DNA of 7,841 nt from Euryarchaeota archaeon Ods04 (GTDB lineage Archaea > Halobacteriota > Halobacteria > Halobacteriales > Halorutilaceae), in assembly GCA_028751055.1 (NCBI GenBank), contig JAQZDD010000040.1, positions 1 through 7,841 on the forward strand. The letters are read 5' to 3'. Numbering within the stretch: the stretch's first letter is position 1; each line of letters begins with the position of its first letter. Positions 1 to 6,203 of this stretch are shown here, one piece after another. The position numbers were made by a program, and so were the translations under genes. The notes below the pieces were generated by a model that made no database searches, was not told where the DNA came from, and was given only the letters and a program-made list of their open reading frames with translations.

Positions 1-72
1 CTGTCGAACGAAAACACAATAACACCCTACGCTAAACCTTTTCGTACGGGTACCTCACGTACTCATGCCACC

Positions 73-288
73 ATGAGCACGAACATCTCGGTCTCGGACG
101 AAGTCTACGAACTGCTCAAAAGGGAGAAGGGGGACAGAAGCTTCAGCGAGGTGATAGAGGAGAAGGTAGAAGCAGGTGGTAAGATAGAAGACGTTGTAGG
201 AGCGGGTGTTCTGGACGAAGAGACCTACAGAGAGGTGAAGGGCGACATCCGAGAACTCAGTCAGGGAACAGGTGAAAGGCTCGAATGA
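73..288 (+). CDS. VapB-family antitoxin (DUF217-like), apparently orphaned
   Basis: The 71-residue product begins MSTNISVSDEVYELLKREKG and continues with an SFSEVIEE segment. This matches the N-terminal pattern of small archaeal VapB antitoxins, which form a ribbon-helix-helix-like DNA-binding domain and pair with a PIN-domain VapC RNase. The acidic C-terminal half would normally wrap the toxin. The ATG at 73 is chosen because it starts exactly at the conserved motif; another ATG at 65 is out of frame. The stop overlaps the ATG of a vapC remnant (ATGA at 285-288), the usual toxin-antitoxin arrangement, but no complete toxin follows. All five arginines use AGA, AGG or CGA and none uses CGC or CGT, unlike the larger neighbours, which suggests acquired DNA. 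Family assignment is by pattern; loss of function of the pair is inferred from the broken partner. Confidence 0.8.
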   Translation: MSTNISVSDEVYELLKREKGDRSFSEVIEEKVEAGGKIEDVVGAGVLDEETYREVKGDIRELSQGTGERLE

Positions 289-375
289 AGCTTCTCGACA
301 CCGCCGTTTCTCATTGAGGATAACGAGCCTTGCCGTGTGATAGGTGTCAGATGCCAGCGTGTCAAGCCTGTCTGA
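285..375 (+). pseudogene. Remnant of a PIN-domain toxin gene (vapC), frameshifted and truncated
   Basis: An ATG overlapping the antitoxin stop opens a frame reading MKLLDTAVSH and then TGA at 315-317. PIN toxins typically begin MKLLDT(A/N/S)VLI, with the Asp as the first metal-binding acidic residue. Dropping one T from the TTT at 307-309 changes the reading to MKLLDTAV followed by LIEDNEPC, which restores the family pattern; that frame then runs to a TGA at 373-375. No further PIN motifs (the later conserved Glu and Asp residues) are recognisable before the next gene starts at 467. The toxin is therefore both frameshifted and missing roughly its last 100 residues. The position and the ATGA junction support the call; the exact decay route is inferred. 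Confidence 0.65.
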
Positions 376-438
376 CCATGTCCCTCGACGGACGTGGGGG
401 CAAAACGGAGTATCTACGCTTCCATACTTCCAATCCAG

Positions 439-445
439 TTATACA
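439..445 (+). promoter_or_regulatory. TATA-like box for the DUF885 gene
   Basis: TTATACA is centred about 25 bp ahead of the ATG at 467. That is the spacing expected for a leaderless haloarchaeal transcript starting at or next to the start codon. It supports 467 over the upstream GTG at 344 as the true start. Confidence 0.55.
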
Positions 446-466
446 TCCGGCGACGTAACATCCTCC

Positions 467-1993
467 ATGCCCGAACTCGACGACCTCTTAGACGACTACC
501 TCGACGCCGTGCTCGAACGGAACCCGCACATAGCGACCGTCTTAGGCGTACACGAGTACGACTCCGAACTGCCGAGCGGGACGCGCGCCTCGGTCGATGA
601 CGAGATAGACGCAGCGCGCTCCTTGCGCGACGAACTCGACGGATTCGAGGGATACGAGGCAGAGTTGGCGCGCGCGAGCCTCGACTACGACCTGTACGAG
701 ATGGACGAACTCCGTCTCTGGGAGCGCGACCCGCAAGCCGCCGATGCTGTCGTCTCGTTCGTCTACCCGCTCTACACGCGCAACTTCGCGCCTTTCTACG
801 AGCGGATGGAACGTATCGCCGACCGACTCGAAGGAGTGCCCGGATACTTGGAGGAGTCGCGCGACCGCGTCGTCGAACCCGTCGAGGCGTGGGTCGAACT
901 CGAAAGGGAGGCGTGCGAGACGGTACCGGGCTTCCTGCAGCTTGTCGCGGACGAGGCAGGCGAGATGGAGCGTCAGGACCTCGCGTACCGTGTCAGCGTC
1001 GCGTGCGAAAAGGTCGTAGACGCGCTCGACGAACACGTCGAGTGGCTCGCCTCGCTCGAAACGACGGACGCAACGGATGCGGACAAAGACTGGCGCGTGG
1101 GACGCGAGACGCTCGACGAACTCCTCGAAAAACGTTGTCTGCCGCCGTCTGACGAAACCGTCTCCATGGCGGAGGAAGAACTGACGGAGGCGAACGGTGC
1201 TCTCGCCGACGCCGTCGAGGCAATGGGCGCGGAACCTACCGACGCCGTCGACGCTGTCGAAGCCGACCGTCCCGCACCCGACGCCGTCTTAGACGAGTAC
1301 ATCGACGCCGTGCACGAGGCGCGTTCGTTCGCGGCATCGGTAATCGAGATGCCCGAGGAAGGCGTAAACGTCGCGGAGACGCCCGGGTACGTCGCCCCGC
1401 TCATCCCCGACACGGCGTACTTCGAGCCGACGCCTTTCGGCGACGAAACCCCGTCCTACTACGTCACACCGTCGGGCGACCATCCGCGCGCCGAGATAGT
1501 CGGACGCGCTGTCTCCGACCTTTACCCCGGCGCGCACCTCCAGAAGAGTTTCGAGGCTGCGAACCCCTCGAAAGCCGTCTTGCTCGCGGGCAGGTTCAAC
1601 GCCTTCGGCGACGACTTCGTCGAGGGCTGGCGCGGATACGCCGAACGCTTAGCCGTCGAGTCAGGTTACGGAGACGCGCGTTTCCGTGCCTACGTCGCAC
1701 GCAACCGTATCGTCTCGGCGTGCCGTGCTATCGTCGACATCAGGATGCAGACGGGCGATATGACGCTCCGTGACGCCGCTGAGTTCTTAGCCGACGAGGC
1801 GGGTATCGACGGCGAACAAGCCGTCGCCGAGGCGCGCGAGTACAGCCGCGGACCGGGCGAACAGGTTTCGCGTCTCGTCGGCACGGACGCGCTCTTGAAC
1901 CTGTGTGAGGGTAAGGACGCCGAGTTCAGGAGCCGTCTTCTCGACGGTGGCGGCGTGCCCGTCGAGTTTCACAAGAAGAGGCTGCTCAGGTAG
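467..1993 (+). CDS. DUF885-family protein with degenerate metal-binding motif
   Basis: This 508-residue protein has the DUF885 pattern: an N-terminal helix reading DDYLDAVLERNPHIATVLG, a long helical middle, and near the C-terminus a PG-H-LQ motif followed by an EGW-YAERL motif. Family members resemble zinc metallopeptidases and usually carry HEAxPGHHxQ plus EGWxxYAE. Here the first motif reads SDLYPGAHLQ (residues 350-359), so the first His, the Glu and the His after PG are replaced, while H357 and the E386-GW motif remain. It is probably not a conventional metallopeptidase. No signal peptide is seen, so a cytoplasmic location is likely. The frame is open back to a GTG at 344, but those 41 extra residues are Ser-rich, resemble no family member and overlap the vapC remnant; the ATG at 467 has a well-placed TATA box. 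The gene converges on the HEAT-repeat gene with a 15-bp gap. Substrate and role are unknown. Confidence 0.8.
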   Translation: MPELDDLLDDYLDAVLERNPHIATVLGVHEYDSELPSGTRASVDDEIDAARSLRDELDGFEGYEAELARASLDYDLYEMDELRLWERDPQAADAVVSFVYPLYTRNFAPFYERMERIADRLEGVPGYLEESRDRVVEPVEAWVELEREACETVPGFLQLVADEAGEMERQDLAYRVSVACEKVVDALDEHVEWLASLETTDATDADKDWRVGRETLDELLEKRCLPPSDETVSMAEEELTEANGALADAVEAMGAEPTDAVDAVEADRPAPDAVLDEYIDAVHEARSFAASVIEMPEEGVNVAETPGYVAPLIPDTAYFEPTPFGDETPSYYVTPSGDHPRAEIVGRAVSDLYPGAHLQKSFEAANPSKAVLLAGRFNAFGDDFVEGWRGYAERLAVESGYGDARFRAYVARNRIVSACRAIVDIRMQTGDMTLRDAAEFLADEAGIDGEQAVAEAREYSRGPGEQVSRLVGTDALLNLCEGKDAEFRSRLLDGGGVPVEFHKKRLLR

Positions 1994-2008
1994 TCGGTCG
2001 GGACGAGC

Positions 2009-3253
2009 CTATACGCCCGACGCCGCCCGCGCCACGAGTTCGTTCCTGTCGTTCTCGTACTCCTCCAGCACTTTCGTCGCTTCATCGCCACCTATCTCCC
2101 GCAACGCCTTCGCCGCGCTGAGCCTGACGGACTCCTCGGGGTCGTCTTCGAGCGTTTTGGCGAGCGCGTCGACCGCACCTTCTCCGTCGACACCTATGTG
2201 CGCGAGTGCGTCCGCCGCCGCGCCGCGCACCTTCGGCGACTCGTTTTCGAGAGTGTCGACGAGCGCGCCGACCGCCGCCTCGTCGCCTATCTTACCGACC
2301 GTCTCAGCCGCCTTTGCGCGGACGTGCGTCTGAACCCTCTTCTCGGGGTCGAGCATATCGACGAGTTCGTCGGTCGCCTCCTTGCTCCCGATACGTCCGA
2401 GCGCGTCCATCGCGTCCAGCTTCGTGTCGTTGTTCCGGAGTTCTTCCACGAGAACGTCGACAGCCGCTTCGTCGCCGATACGTCCGAGAGCCTCGACGAG
2501 TTCGCGGCGCATGAAGATGGTGTCGTAGCCCTGTATCCGGAGAGCCTGTATGATGGGTTCGGCGTTCTTCTCCGCCTTGAACCGCTTGAGACCAGATAGC
2601 TCGGGCGGGAACTCGGTGAAGTCGTTGTCGAAGAAGCCGAGTTCGGCGAGTTTCTGCTTAGTGGTCTTGTCTTCTTCTTCCTCCTCTTCCTCGGCTTCCG
2701 CTTCTTCTTCTGCTTCTTCTTCGGCGTCCTCCTCGTTCTCCGCTTCCTCTGCGTCTTCGTCTACCTCAGCTTCGTCCGTCTCGACTGTTTCATCTTCCTC
2801 TTCGGCTTCGTCCCCCTCATCCGTCTCCGCTTCCTCAGAGTCTCCCTCATCCTCCTCTGTCCCGTCCCCCTCGGCTGTCTCCGTCTTCTCTTCCTCGTCT
2901 GCTTCTTCTGCTTCCTCTTCGGTTTCTACATCCACGTCGTCCTCGGCTTCTGCTTCCATTTCCTCTTCGACTGATTCTTCTGCTTCCTCTTCGGCGACCT
3001 CCTGTTCTTCCGTCTCTGCCTTAGACTCTTCTTCGTCTTCGACTTCTGCAACTTCCTCTTCTTTTCCCGCCATCCCCTTCGCCTGTTCCAGCCATCCCTC
3101 GACGGTCTTCTCAGGCGCGTCCGCCGTCTCTGCCGCCTCCGCCGCGCTCATCTCGGCGAGTTCGGCGACCGACTCGACGCCCGCTTCGCGTAGGCGACCG
3201 GCGTACGTGGAGCCGATGCCGCGTATCTCCTCCAGACGGTCGTTGTCGCTCAT
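2009..3253 (-). CDS. Helix-hairpin-helix, acidic linker and HEAT-repeat protein
   Basis: This 414-residue protein has three parts. Residues 5-60 form a helix-hairpin-helix of the Rad51-N or HhH_5 type (IRGIGSTYAGRLREAGV, then a second helical pair), a fold that commonly binds DNA or proteins. Residues 64-195 are an almost uninterrupted Glu/Asp/Ala linker, probably disordered. Residues 230-414 hold about five HEAT/PBS-lyase-type repeats, each marked by an Ala-Leu-x-x-Ile-Gly turn (IG at 259, 288, 322, 353 and 387) and a following EA(A/T)xxLV helix, a scaffold for protein contacts. There are no membrane segments. The start follows the nfuA-like gene by 54 bp on the same strand; a weak TTACTTAG lies about 30 bp ahead of the ATG, so a separate promoter is possible. 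The partner is unknown. The HEAT call is firm and the HhH call is good. Confidence 0.85.
   Translation of the reverse strand: MSDNDRLEEIRGIGSTYAGRLREAGVESVAELAEMSAAEAAETADAPEKTVEGWLEQAKGMAGKEEEVAEVEDEEESKAETEEQEVAEEEAEESVEEEMEAEAEDDVDVETEEEAEEADEEEKTETAEGDGTEEDEGDSEEAETDEGDEAEEEDETVETDEAEVDEDAEEAENEEDAEEEAEEEAEAEEEEEEEDKTTKQKLAELGFFDNDFTEFPPELSGLKRFKAEKNAEPIIQALRIQGYDTIFMRRELVEALGRIGDEAAVDVLVEELRNNDTKLDAMDALGRIGSKEATDELVDMLDPEKRVQTHVRAKAAETVGKIGDEAAVGALVDTLENESPKVRGAAADALAHIGVDGEGAVDALAKTLEDDPEESVRLSAAKALREIGGDEATKVLEEYENDRNELVARAASGV
2669..3064 (-). repeat. Low-complexity GAA/GAG-rich tract encoding the acidic linker
   Basis: On the plus strand this stretch is a near-continuous run of CTTC, CTCC and TTCT units. 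On the coding strand it is mostly GAA, GAG and GAC codons (residues 64-195 of the HEAT protein). Such a tract is prone to length change by slippage. It also creates an open serine-rich frame on the other strand at 2550-3284, which is a by-product and not a gene. Confidence 0.8.
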
Positions 3254-3307
3254 GCCGACATCTTGCCGCCGTGGCTCTAAGTAACTTGCCGTAAAAGAGG
3301 CTCGGCG

Positions 3308-3892
3308 TCAGAAAGGCGACTCTATCTCCATCCCGCCGTCTCCTCCCGTGCCTATCTCGACCTTGTTTATCTCGTCTACCGACCGCGGAAGCTGGTTCCG
3401 TATGGCGGACATCGTCGCGTCGGAGATGCCGCATCCCGAGCACGCGCCCTCCAAACTGAGACGTAGTGTTCCGGTACTTTCGTCGATGTCCTCGATGACA
3501 GCCTTTCCTCCGTGCCCCTGTATCTGGGGAAAGTTGCGCGCCAAGAAGGCACGGACGCGTCCTTCGAGCGTGTCGTCGAAGTCGTCGTCCTCGGCAAGCG
3601 ACGGCGTCTCGACACGGAAGCCTGCGCGCCCGTTCTCAACGACGTAGTCGACCGTACATCCGTCGACGGCGGCGGCGGACTCCTCGGAGACGTAGATGGG
3701 CACCTCGTTGTCCTCGACGACCACCTCGTCGGCGGCGGGCGAGTCGGCGAACTCCAACGTGTATGACGCCTCGCCGTCGGAGTACTCGACGGAGACGCTT
3801 ATTCCGTGTCCTTCCATCCCGCGTTCATCGAGGAGCTTGATTATCTCTTTCTCGGCTTCCTGTGTGATGTCTATGTTGAGGCTGTCGGTCAT
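3308..3892 (-). CDS. NfuA-like Fe-S cluster carrier (A-type-like domain plus Nfu domain)
   Basis: The 194-residue protein joins two domains. Residues 1-98 align by eye with the IscA/HesB A-type carrier fold (helix with EAEKEIIKLLDERG, then VEYSDGEASYTLEFAD, then VDGCTVDYV and GFRVETP), but the three cluster-binding cysteines of true A-type proteins are absent; the only Cys here, C79, sits where a Thr is usual. Residues 108-190 are a NifU C-terminal domain with the FPQIQGHGG signature (121-129) and the CSGC pair at C151 and C154, which at a dimer interface would hold a [4Fe-4S] cluster. This is the architecture and length of bacterial NfuA, which passes clusters to target enzymes and protects them under oxidative stress. 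It lies 31 bp after the DUF255 gene and 54 bp before the HEAT gene on the same strand. Identification as an Nfu protein is firm; NfuA-equivalent function is inferred. Confidence 0.9.
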   Translation of the reverse strand: MTDSLNIDITQEAEKEIIKLLDERGMEGHGISVSVEYSDGEASYTLEFADSPAADEVVVEDNEVPIYVSEESAAAVDGCTVDYVVENGRAGFRVETPSLAEDDDFDDTLEGRVRAFLARNFPQIQGHGGKAVIEDIDESTGTLRLSLEGACSGCGISDATMSAIRNQLPRSVDEINKVEIGTGGDGGMEIESPF

Positions 3893-3915
3893 GTTCGAGA
3901 TTCAGCGTCGACCGA

Positions 3916-3921
3916 CAAAAG
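3916..3921 (-). promoter_or_regulatory. Possible TATA-like box for the nfuA-like gene
   Basis: Read on the minus strand, CTTTTG lies 24-29 bp ahead of the ATG at 3892, just downstream of the end of the DUF255 gene. The spacing suits a leaderless start, which would allow the gene to be expressed separately from the gene upstream. The match to a TATA consensus is weak. Confidence 0.3.
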
Positions 3922-3923
3922 CT

Positions 3924-6017
3924 TCACGGGCGAAGACGGTTGAGCCAGTCGTCGAGTGCGTCGGGTCTGACCGGCGGCGAACACGTGAAGCATCGACAGA
4001 CGTATCCCGTCCCGTCGTCGCGCGCCTCGCGTCCGTCCCAGACCGGCACCGACGCGTCGCTCAGTCCGAGTTTTTCCTTCCACCCGTCGAGTTCTTCGTC
4101 CGTGGGCGGACGCGGAGCAACGAGCGCGCCCGGCGCGTACGTTGAACCGAGTGCTTCGCGCCACGCTTCGTGTTCCTCGGCAGGCACGACTTCGAGCGGG
4201 TTGGTGTGTCTGTCCACAGCGAGAACCGTGGATTCGTGTCCGACGGGACGGCGTTCCGCCTCGCCGACGTGAGCCTGAACCGCCTTGCGCGCAGGCTCCT
4301 CAAAGGCGTCGTCGAACGACGAGAGAGCGACGAGAAGGTCGATGGCGACACCCGCGCTCGCCGGCGTCGATGTGTCGGTTGTTTCGCGCGGACGTGTCAC
4401 GAGGTCCTCGCCGCTCTCGGGCGTGTAGTAGAGCGTACCGTCGTCGTAGAACTCGTCGACGACTGCGTGTCCGAGTTCGAGCGCGAAGCCGAGATGTTCG
4501 GGCTTCGACGTAGCACCGAACGTGTCGAGCGCGCCGCGCGCGACGAATGCGTAGTCGTCTAAGTAGCCGTCGACCTTGACCTCGCCGTCTTTGTAACGTC
4601 GTGAGAGCCTCTCATTTTCGTCGTCCCAGAGCGTCTCGCGGACGAAGGAGAGGGCGTCCTCCGCCATCCGCGTGTACCTTTCGTCAAGGACGACACCGCC
4701 CGAAGCAAGTGCCGAAACCGTCATGCCGTTCCACGAAGCGAGAACCTTCTCGTCACGTGGCGGACGCGGGCGTTCCTCGCGCGCCTCGCGTGCTTCCTCT
4801 CGGACGCGTTCGACCGCTTCGCGCGTCTCTTCGACTGTCTCGTCGCGCTCCTCGGCGAGTTCCTCGACGGTCTTCGAGACTGTAAGGACGTTGCTCCCCT
4901 CGAAGTTCCCCGCCTCCGTGACGCCGTACCGTTCGACGAACAGTTCGGCGTCCTCCTCGTCCTCGAAGACGGAGCGCGCCTCCTCGGAAGTCCAGACGTA
5001 GAAAGCACCCTCTTCGCGCTCGCCCGTCTCTTCGCGCACGCTCTGTGCGTCGAGCGTCGAGTAGAACGCGCCTTCGGGCGAACGCATCTCGCGTTCCAGG
5101 AACTCGAAAGTTCGTCGTGCCGCGTCTGCGTAACGCTCGTCGCCCGTGACGCGGTAAACGTCGAGGAGAGCACGCGGTATCTCGGCGTTGTCGTAAAGCA
5201 TCTTCTCGAAATGCGGCACGGTCCAGTCTTGGTCGACGCAGTAACGGTGGAAGCCGCCGCCGACGTGGTCGTGCAGACCGCCGCGTACCCACGCGTCCGC
5301 CGTCTCCTGGGCGACATCCAGAAACACGTTCATGTCCGTTCGCTCGTACGCGCGCAGAAGCACGTCGACACGGAGCGGATGCGGGAACTTCTGTCCGCTT
5401 CCGAAGCCTCCGTGTGTCCTGTCGGCGTCGTCGACGACTGCATCCGCCGCCGTGACGACTAAGTCGTCGTCAGGCTCTTGGCTCGCCCGCGTCGACGCGT
5501 CGGGCGAGTCCGCGCTCTCGACGCGCCGTGTCCAGTCGTCTGCGCGCTCTTCTAGTTCGTCGCGTTTCTCCTCCCAAGCCTCGGCTATCGACTCCAGAAC
5601 CTCGACGAACGACGGCATACCGCGCCGCGGTTCGTCAGGGTAGTACGTGCCGACGTAGAACGGTCTTCCGTCCGGAGTGAGGAAGACGGACAGGGGCCAG
5701 CCGCCGCGTCCCGTCGACATCTGACACACCTTCTGGTAGATACTGTCGACGTCGGGACGCTCCTCGCGGTCGACCTTGACCGGCACGAAGTTTTCGTTCA
5801 GAACCTCGGCTGTCTCCTCATCCTCGAACGACTCGTCCTCCATGACGTGGCACCAGTGGCAGGCGGAGTAGCCGACGCTCAGGAAGACGGGCACGTCACG
5901 TTCGCGCGCCTCCTCGAAGGCTTCGTCGTCCCAAGGGTTCCAGTGTACAGGATTGTCGGCGTGCTGTTGGAGATACGGGCTTTTCTCGTCTGTGAGTCTG
6001 TTTCTGTTGCGGGTCAC
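3924..6017 (-). CDS. DUF255 / YyaL-type thioredoxin-fold protein
   Basis: The 697-residue product is a full-length member of the DUF255 (YyaL, SPATA20) family. The N-terminal thioredoxin-like domain carries the hallmarks [28 protein letters not shown] with the CHWC pair at C53 and C56, [25 protein letters not shown] and GTYYP. The remaining part is the six-hairpin, sugar-epimerase-like helical domain, with [10 protein letters not shown] (269-278) and SWNGM (428-432). The C-terminus has CRCFTC (C674, C676, C679), which could bind metal or form a disulfide. No signal peptide is seen. The family's reaction is not established; a thiol-redox role is the usual guess. The frame extends to an ATG at 6110, but the 31 added residues are unlike the family and lie in the AT-rich promoter region, so the GTG at 6017, directly before [12 protein letters not shown], is preferred. 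It reads toward the nfuA-like gene. Confidence 0.85.
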   Translation of the reverse strand: MTRNRNRLTDEKSPYLQQHADNPVHWNPWDDEAFEEARERDVPVFLSVGYSACHWCHVMEDESFEDEETAEVLNENFVPVKVDREERPDVDSIYQKVCQMSTGRGGWPLSVFLTPDGRPFYVGTYYPDEPRRGMPSFVEVLESIAEAWEEKRDELEERADDWTRRVESADSPDASTRASQEPDDDLVVTAADAVVDDADRTHGGFGSGQKFPHPLRVDVLLRAYERTDMNVFLDVAQETADAWVRGGLHDHVGGGFHRYCVDQDWTVPHFEKMLYDNAEIPRALLDVYRVTGDERYADAARRTFEFLEREMRSPEGAFYSTLDAQSVREETGEREEGAFYVWTSEEARSVFEDEEDAELFVERYGVTEAGNFEGSNVLTVSKTVEELAEERDETVEETREAVERVREEAREAREERPRPPRDEKVLASWNGMTVSALASGGVVLDERYTRMAEDALSFVRETLWDDENERLSRRYKDGEVKVDGYLDDYAFVARGALDTFGATSKPEHLGFALELGHAVVDEFYDDGTLYYTPESGEDLVTRPRETTDTSTPASAGVAIDLLVALSSFDDAFEEPARKAVQAHVGEAERRPVGHESTVLAVDRHTNPLEVVPAEEHEAWREALGSTYAPGALVAPRPPTDEELDGWKEKLGLSDASVPVWDGREARDDGTGYVCRCFTCSPPVRPDALDDWLNRLRP

Positions 6018-6038
6018 GGAAACTATAAAACACGCATG

Positions 6039-6046
6039 CCTAAACC
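6039..6046 (-). promoter_or_regulatory. TATA-like box for the DUF255 gene
   Basis: On the minus strand GGTTTAGG is centred about 25 bp ahead of the GTG at 6017, fitting a leaderless start. A better TATA word, TTTTATAG (minus strand of 6023-6030), lies only about 10 bp before the GTG, too close for that start; its role is unclear. Confidence 0.35.
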
Positions 6047-6116
6047 ATCTGCGAGAACCTTCGTCTCCACAAAATATTCTTGAATTTGGGTTAGACGTGA
6101 GGGGCAGCAAACGTAG

Positions 6117-6128
6117 TATATAAATTTA
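6117..6128 (+). promoter_or_regulatory. Strong TATA-like element in the divergent AT-rich region
   Basis: TATATAAATTTA is the most TATA-like stretch of the window. It lies 76-87 bp ahead of the fic ATG, so if used it would give a leader of roughly 50 nt. It could also serve the opposite strand, because it is nearly symmetrical. Confidence 0.4.
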
Positions 6129-6168
6129 ACTATTATCTGCGCCTCTGTATCAAATTCAGCCCCAATAT

Positions 6169-6177
6169 TTTTTACTT
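6169..6177 (+). promoter_or_regulatory. Proximal TATA-like box for fic
   Basis: The T-rich stretch TTTTTTACT is centred about 31 bp ahead of the ATG at 6204. It would place transcription start within about 10 nt of the start codon, a nearly leaderless mRNA. It sits inside the inverted repeat described above. Confidence 0.4.
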
Positions 6178-6203
6178 AGCGTCACTTCCCCACCTCTAAC
6201 CCA

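Noticed and set aside
542..1036. Minus-strand open frame inside the DUF885 gene
   Set aside because: Long antisense frames are common in GC-rich haloarchaeal genes; it shows no recognisable motif and lies wholly within a well-supported gene.
1994..2008. Possible terminator in the convergent gap after the DUF885 gene
   Set aside because: The gap is only 15 bp, and I see neither a stable hairpin nor the T-rich run expected of an archaeal terminator.
2550..3284. Plus-strand open frame encoding an extremely serine-rich 244-residue protein
   Set aside because: It is the antisense of the GAA/GAG-rich linker of the HEAT protein, which has clear domain matches on the other strand; the Ser-rich composition is a direct consequence of reading that tract backwards.
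4721..5317. Minus-strand open frames rich in Arg and Ser within the DUF255 gene
   Set aside because: They are out-of-frame readings of the DUF255 coding strand with biased composition and no family pattern.
6036..6083. Short plus-strand frame starting MPKPSARTF after a CTATAAAA word
   Set aside because: It gives only 15 residues with no family support, in a region better explained as a promoter.
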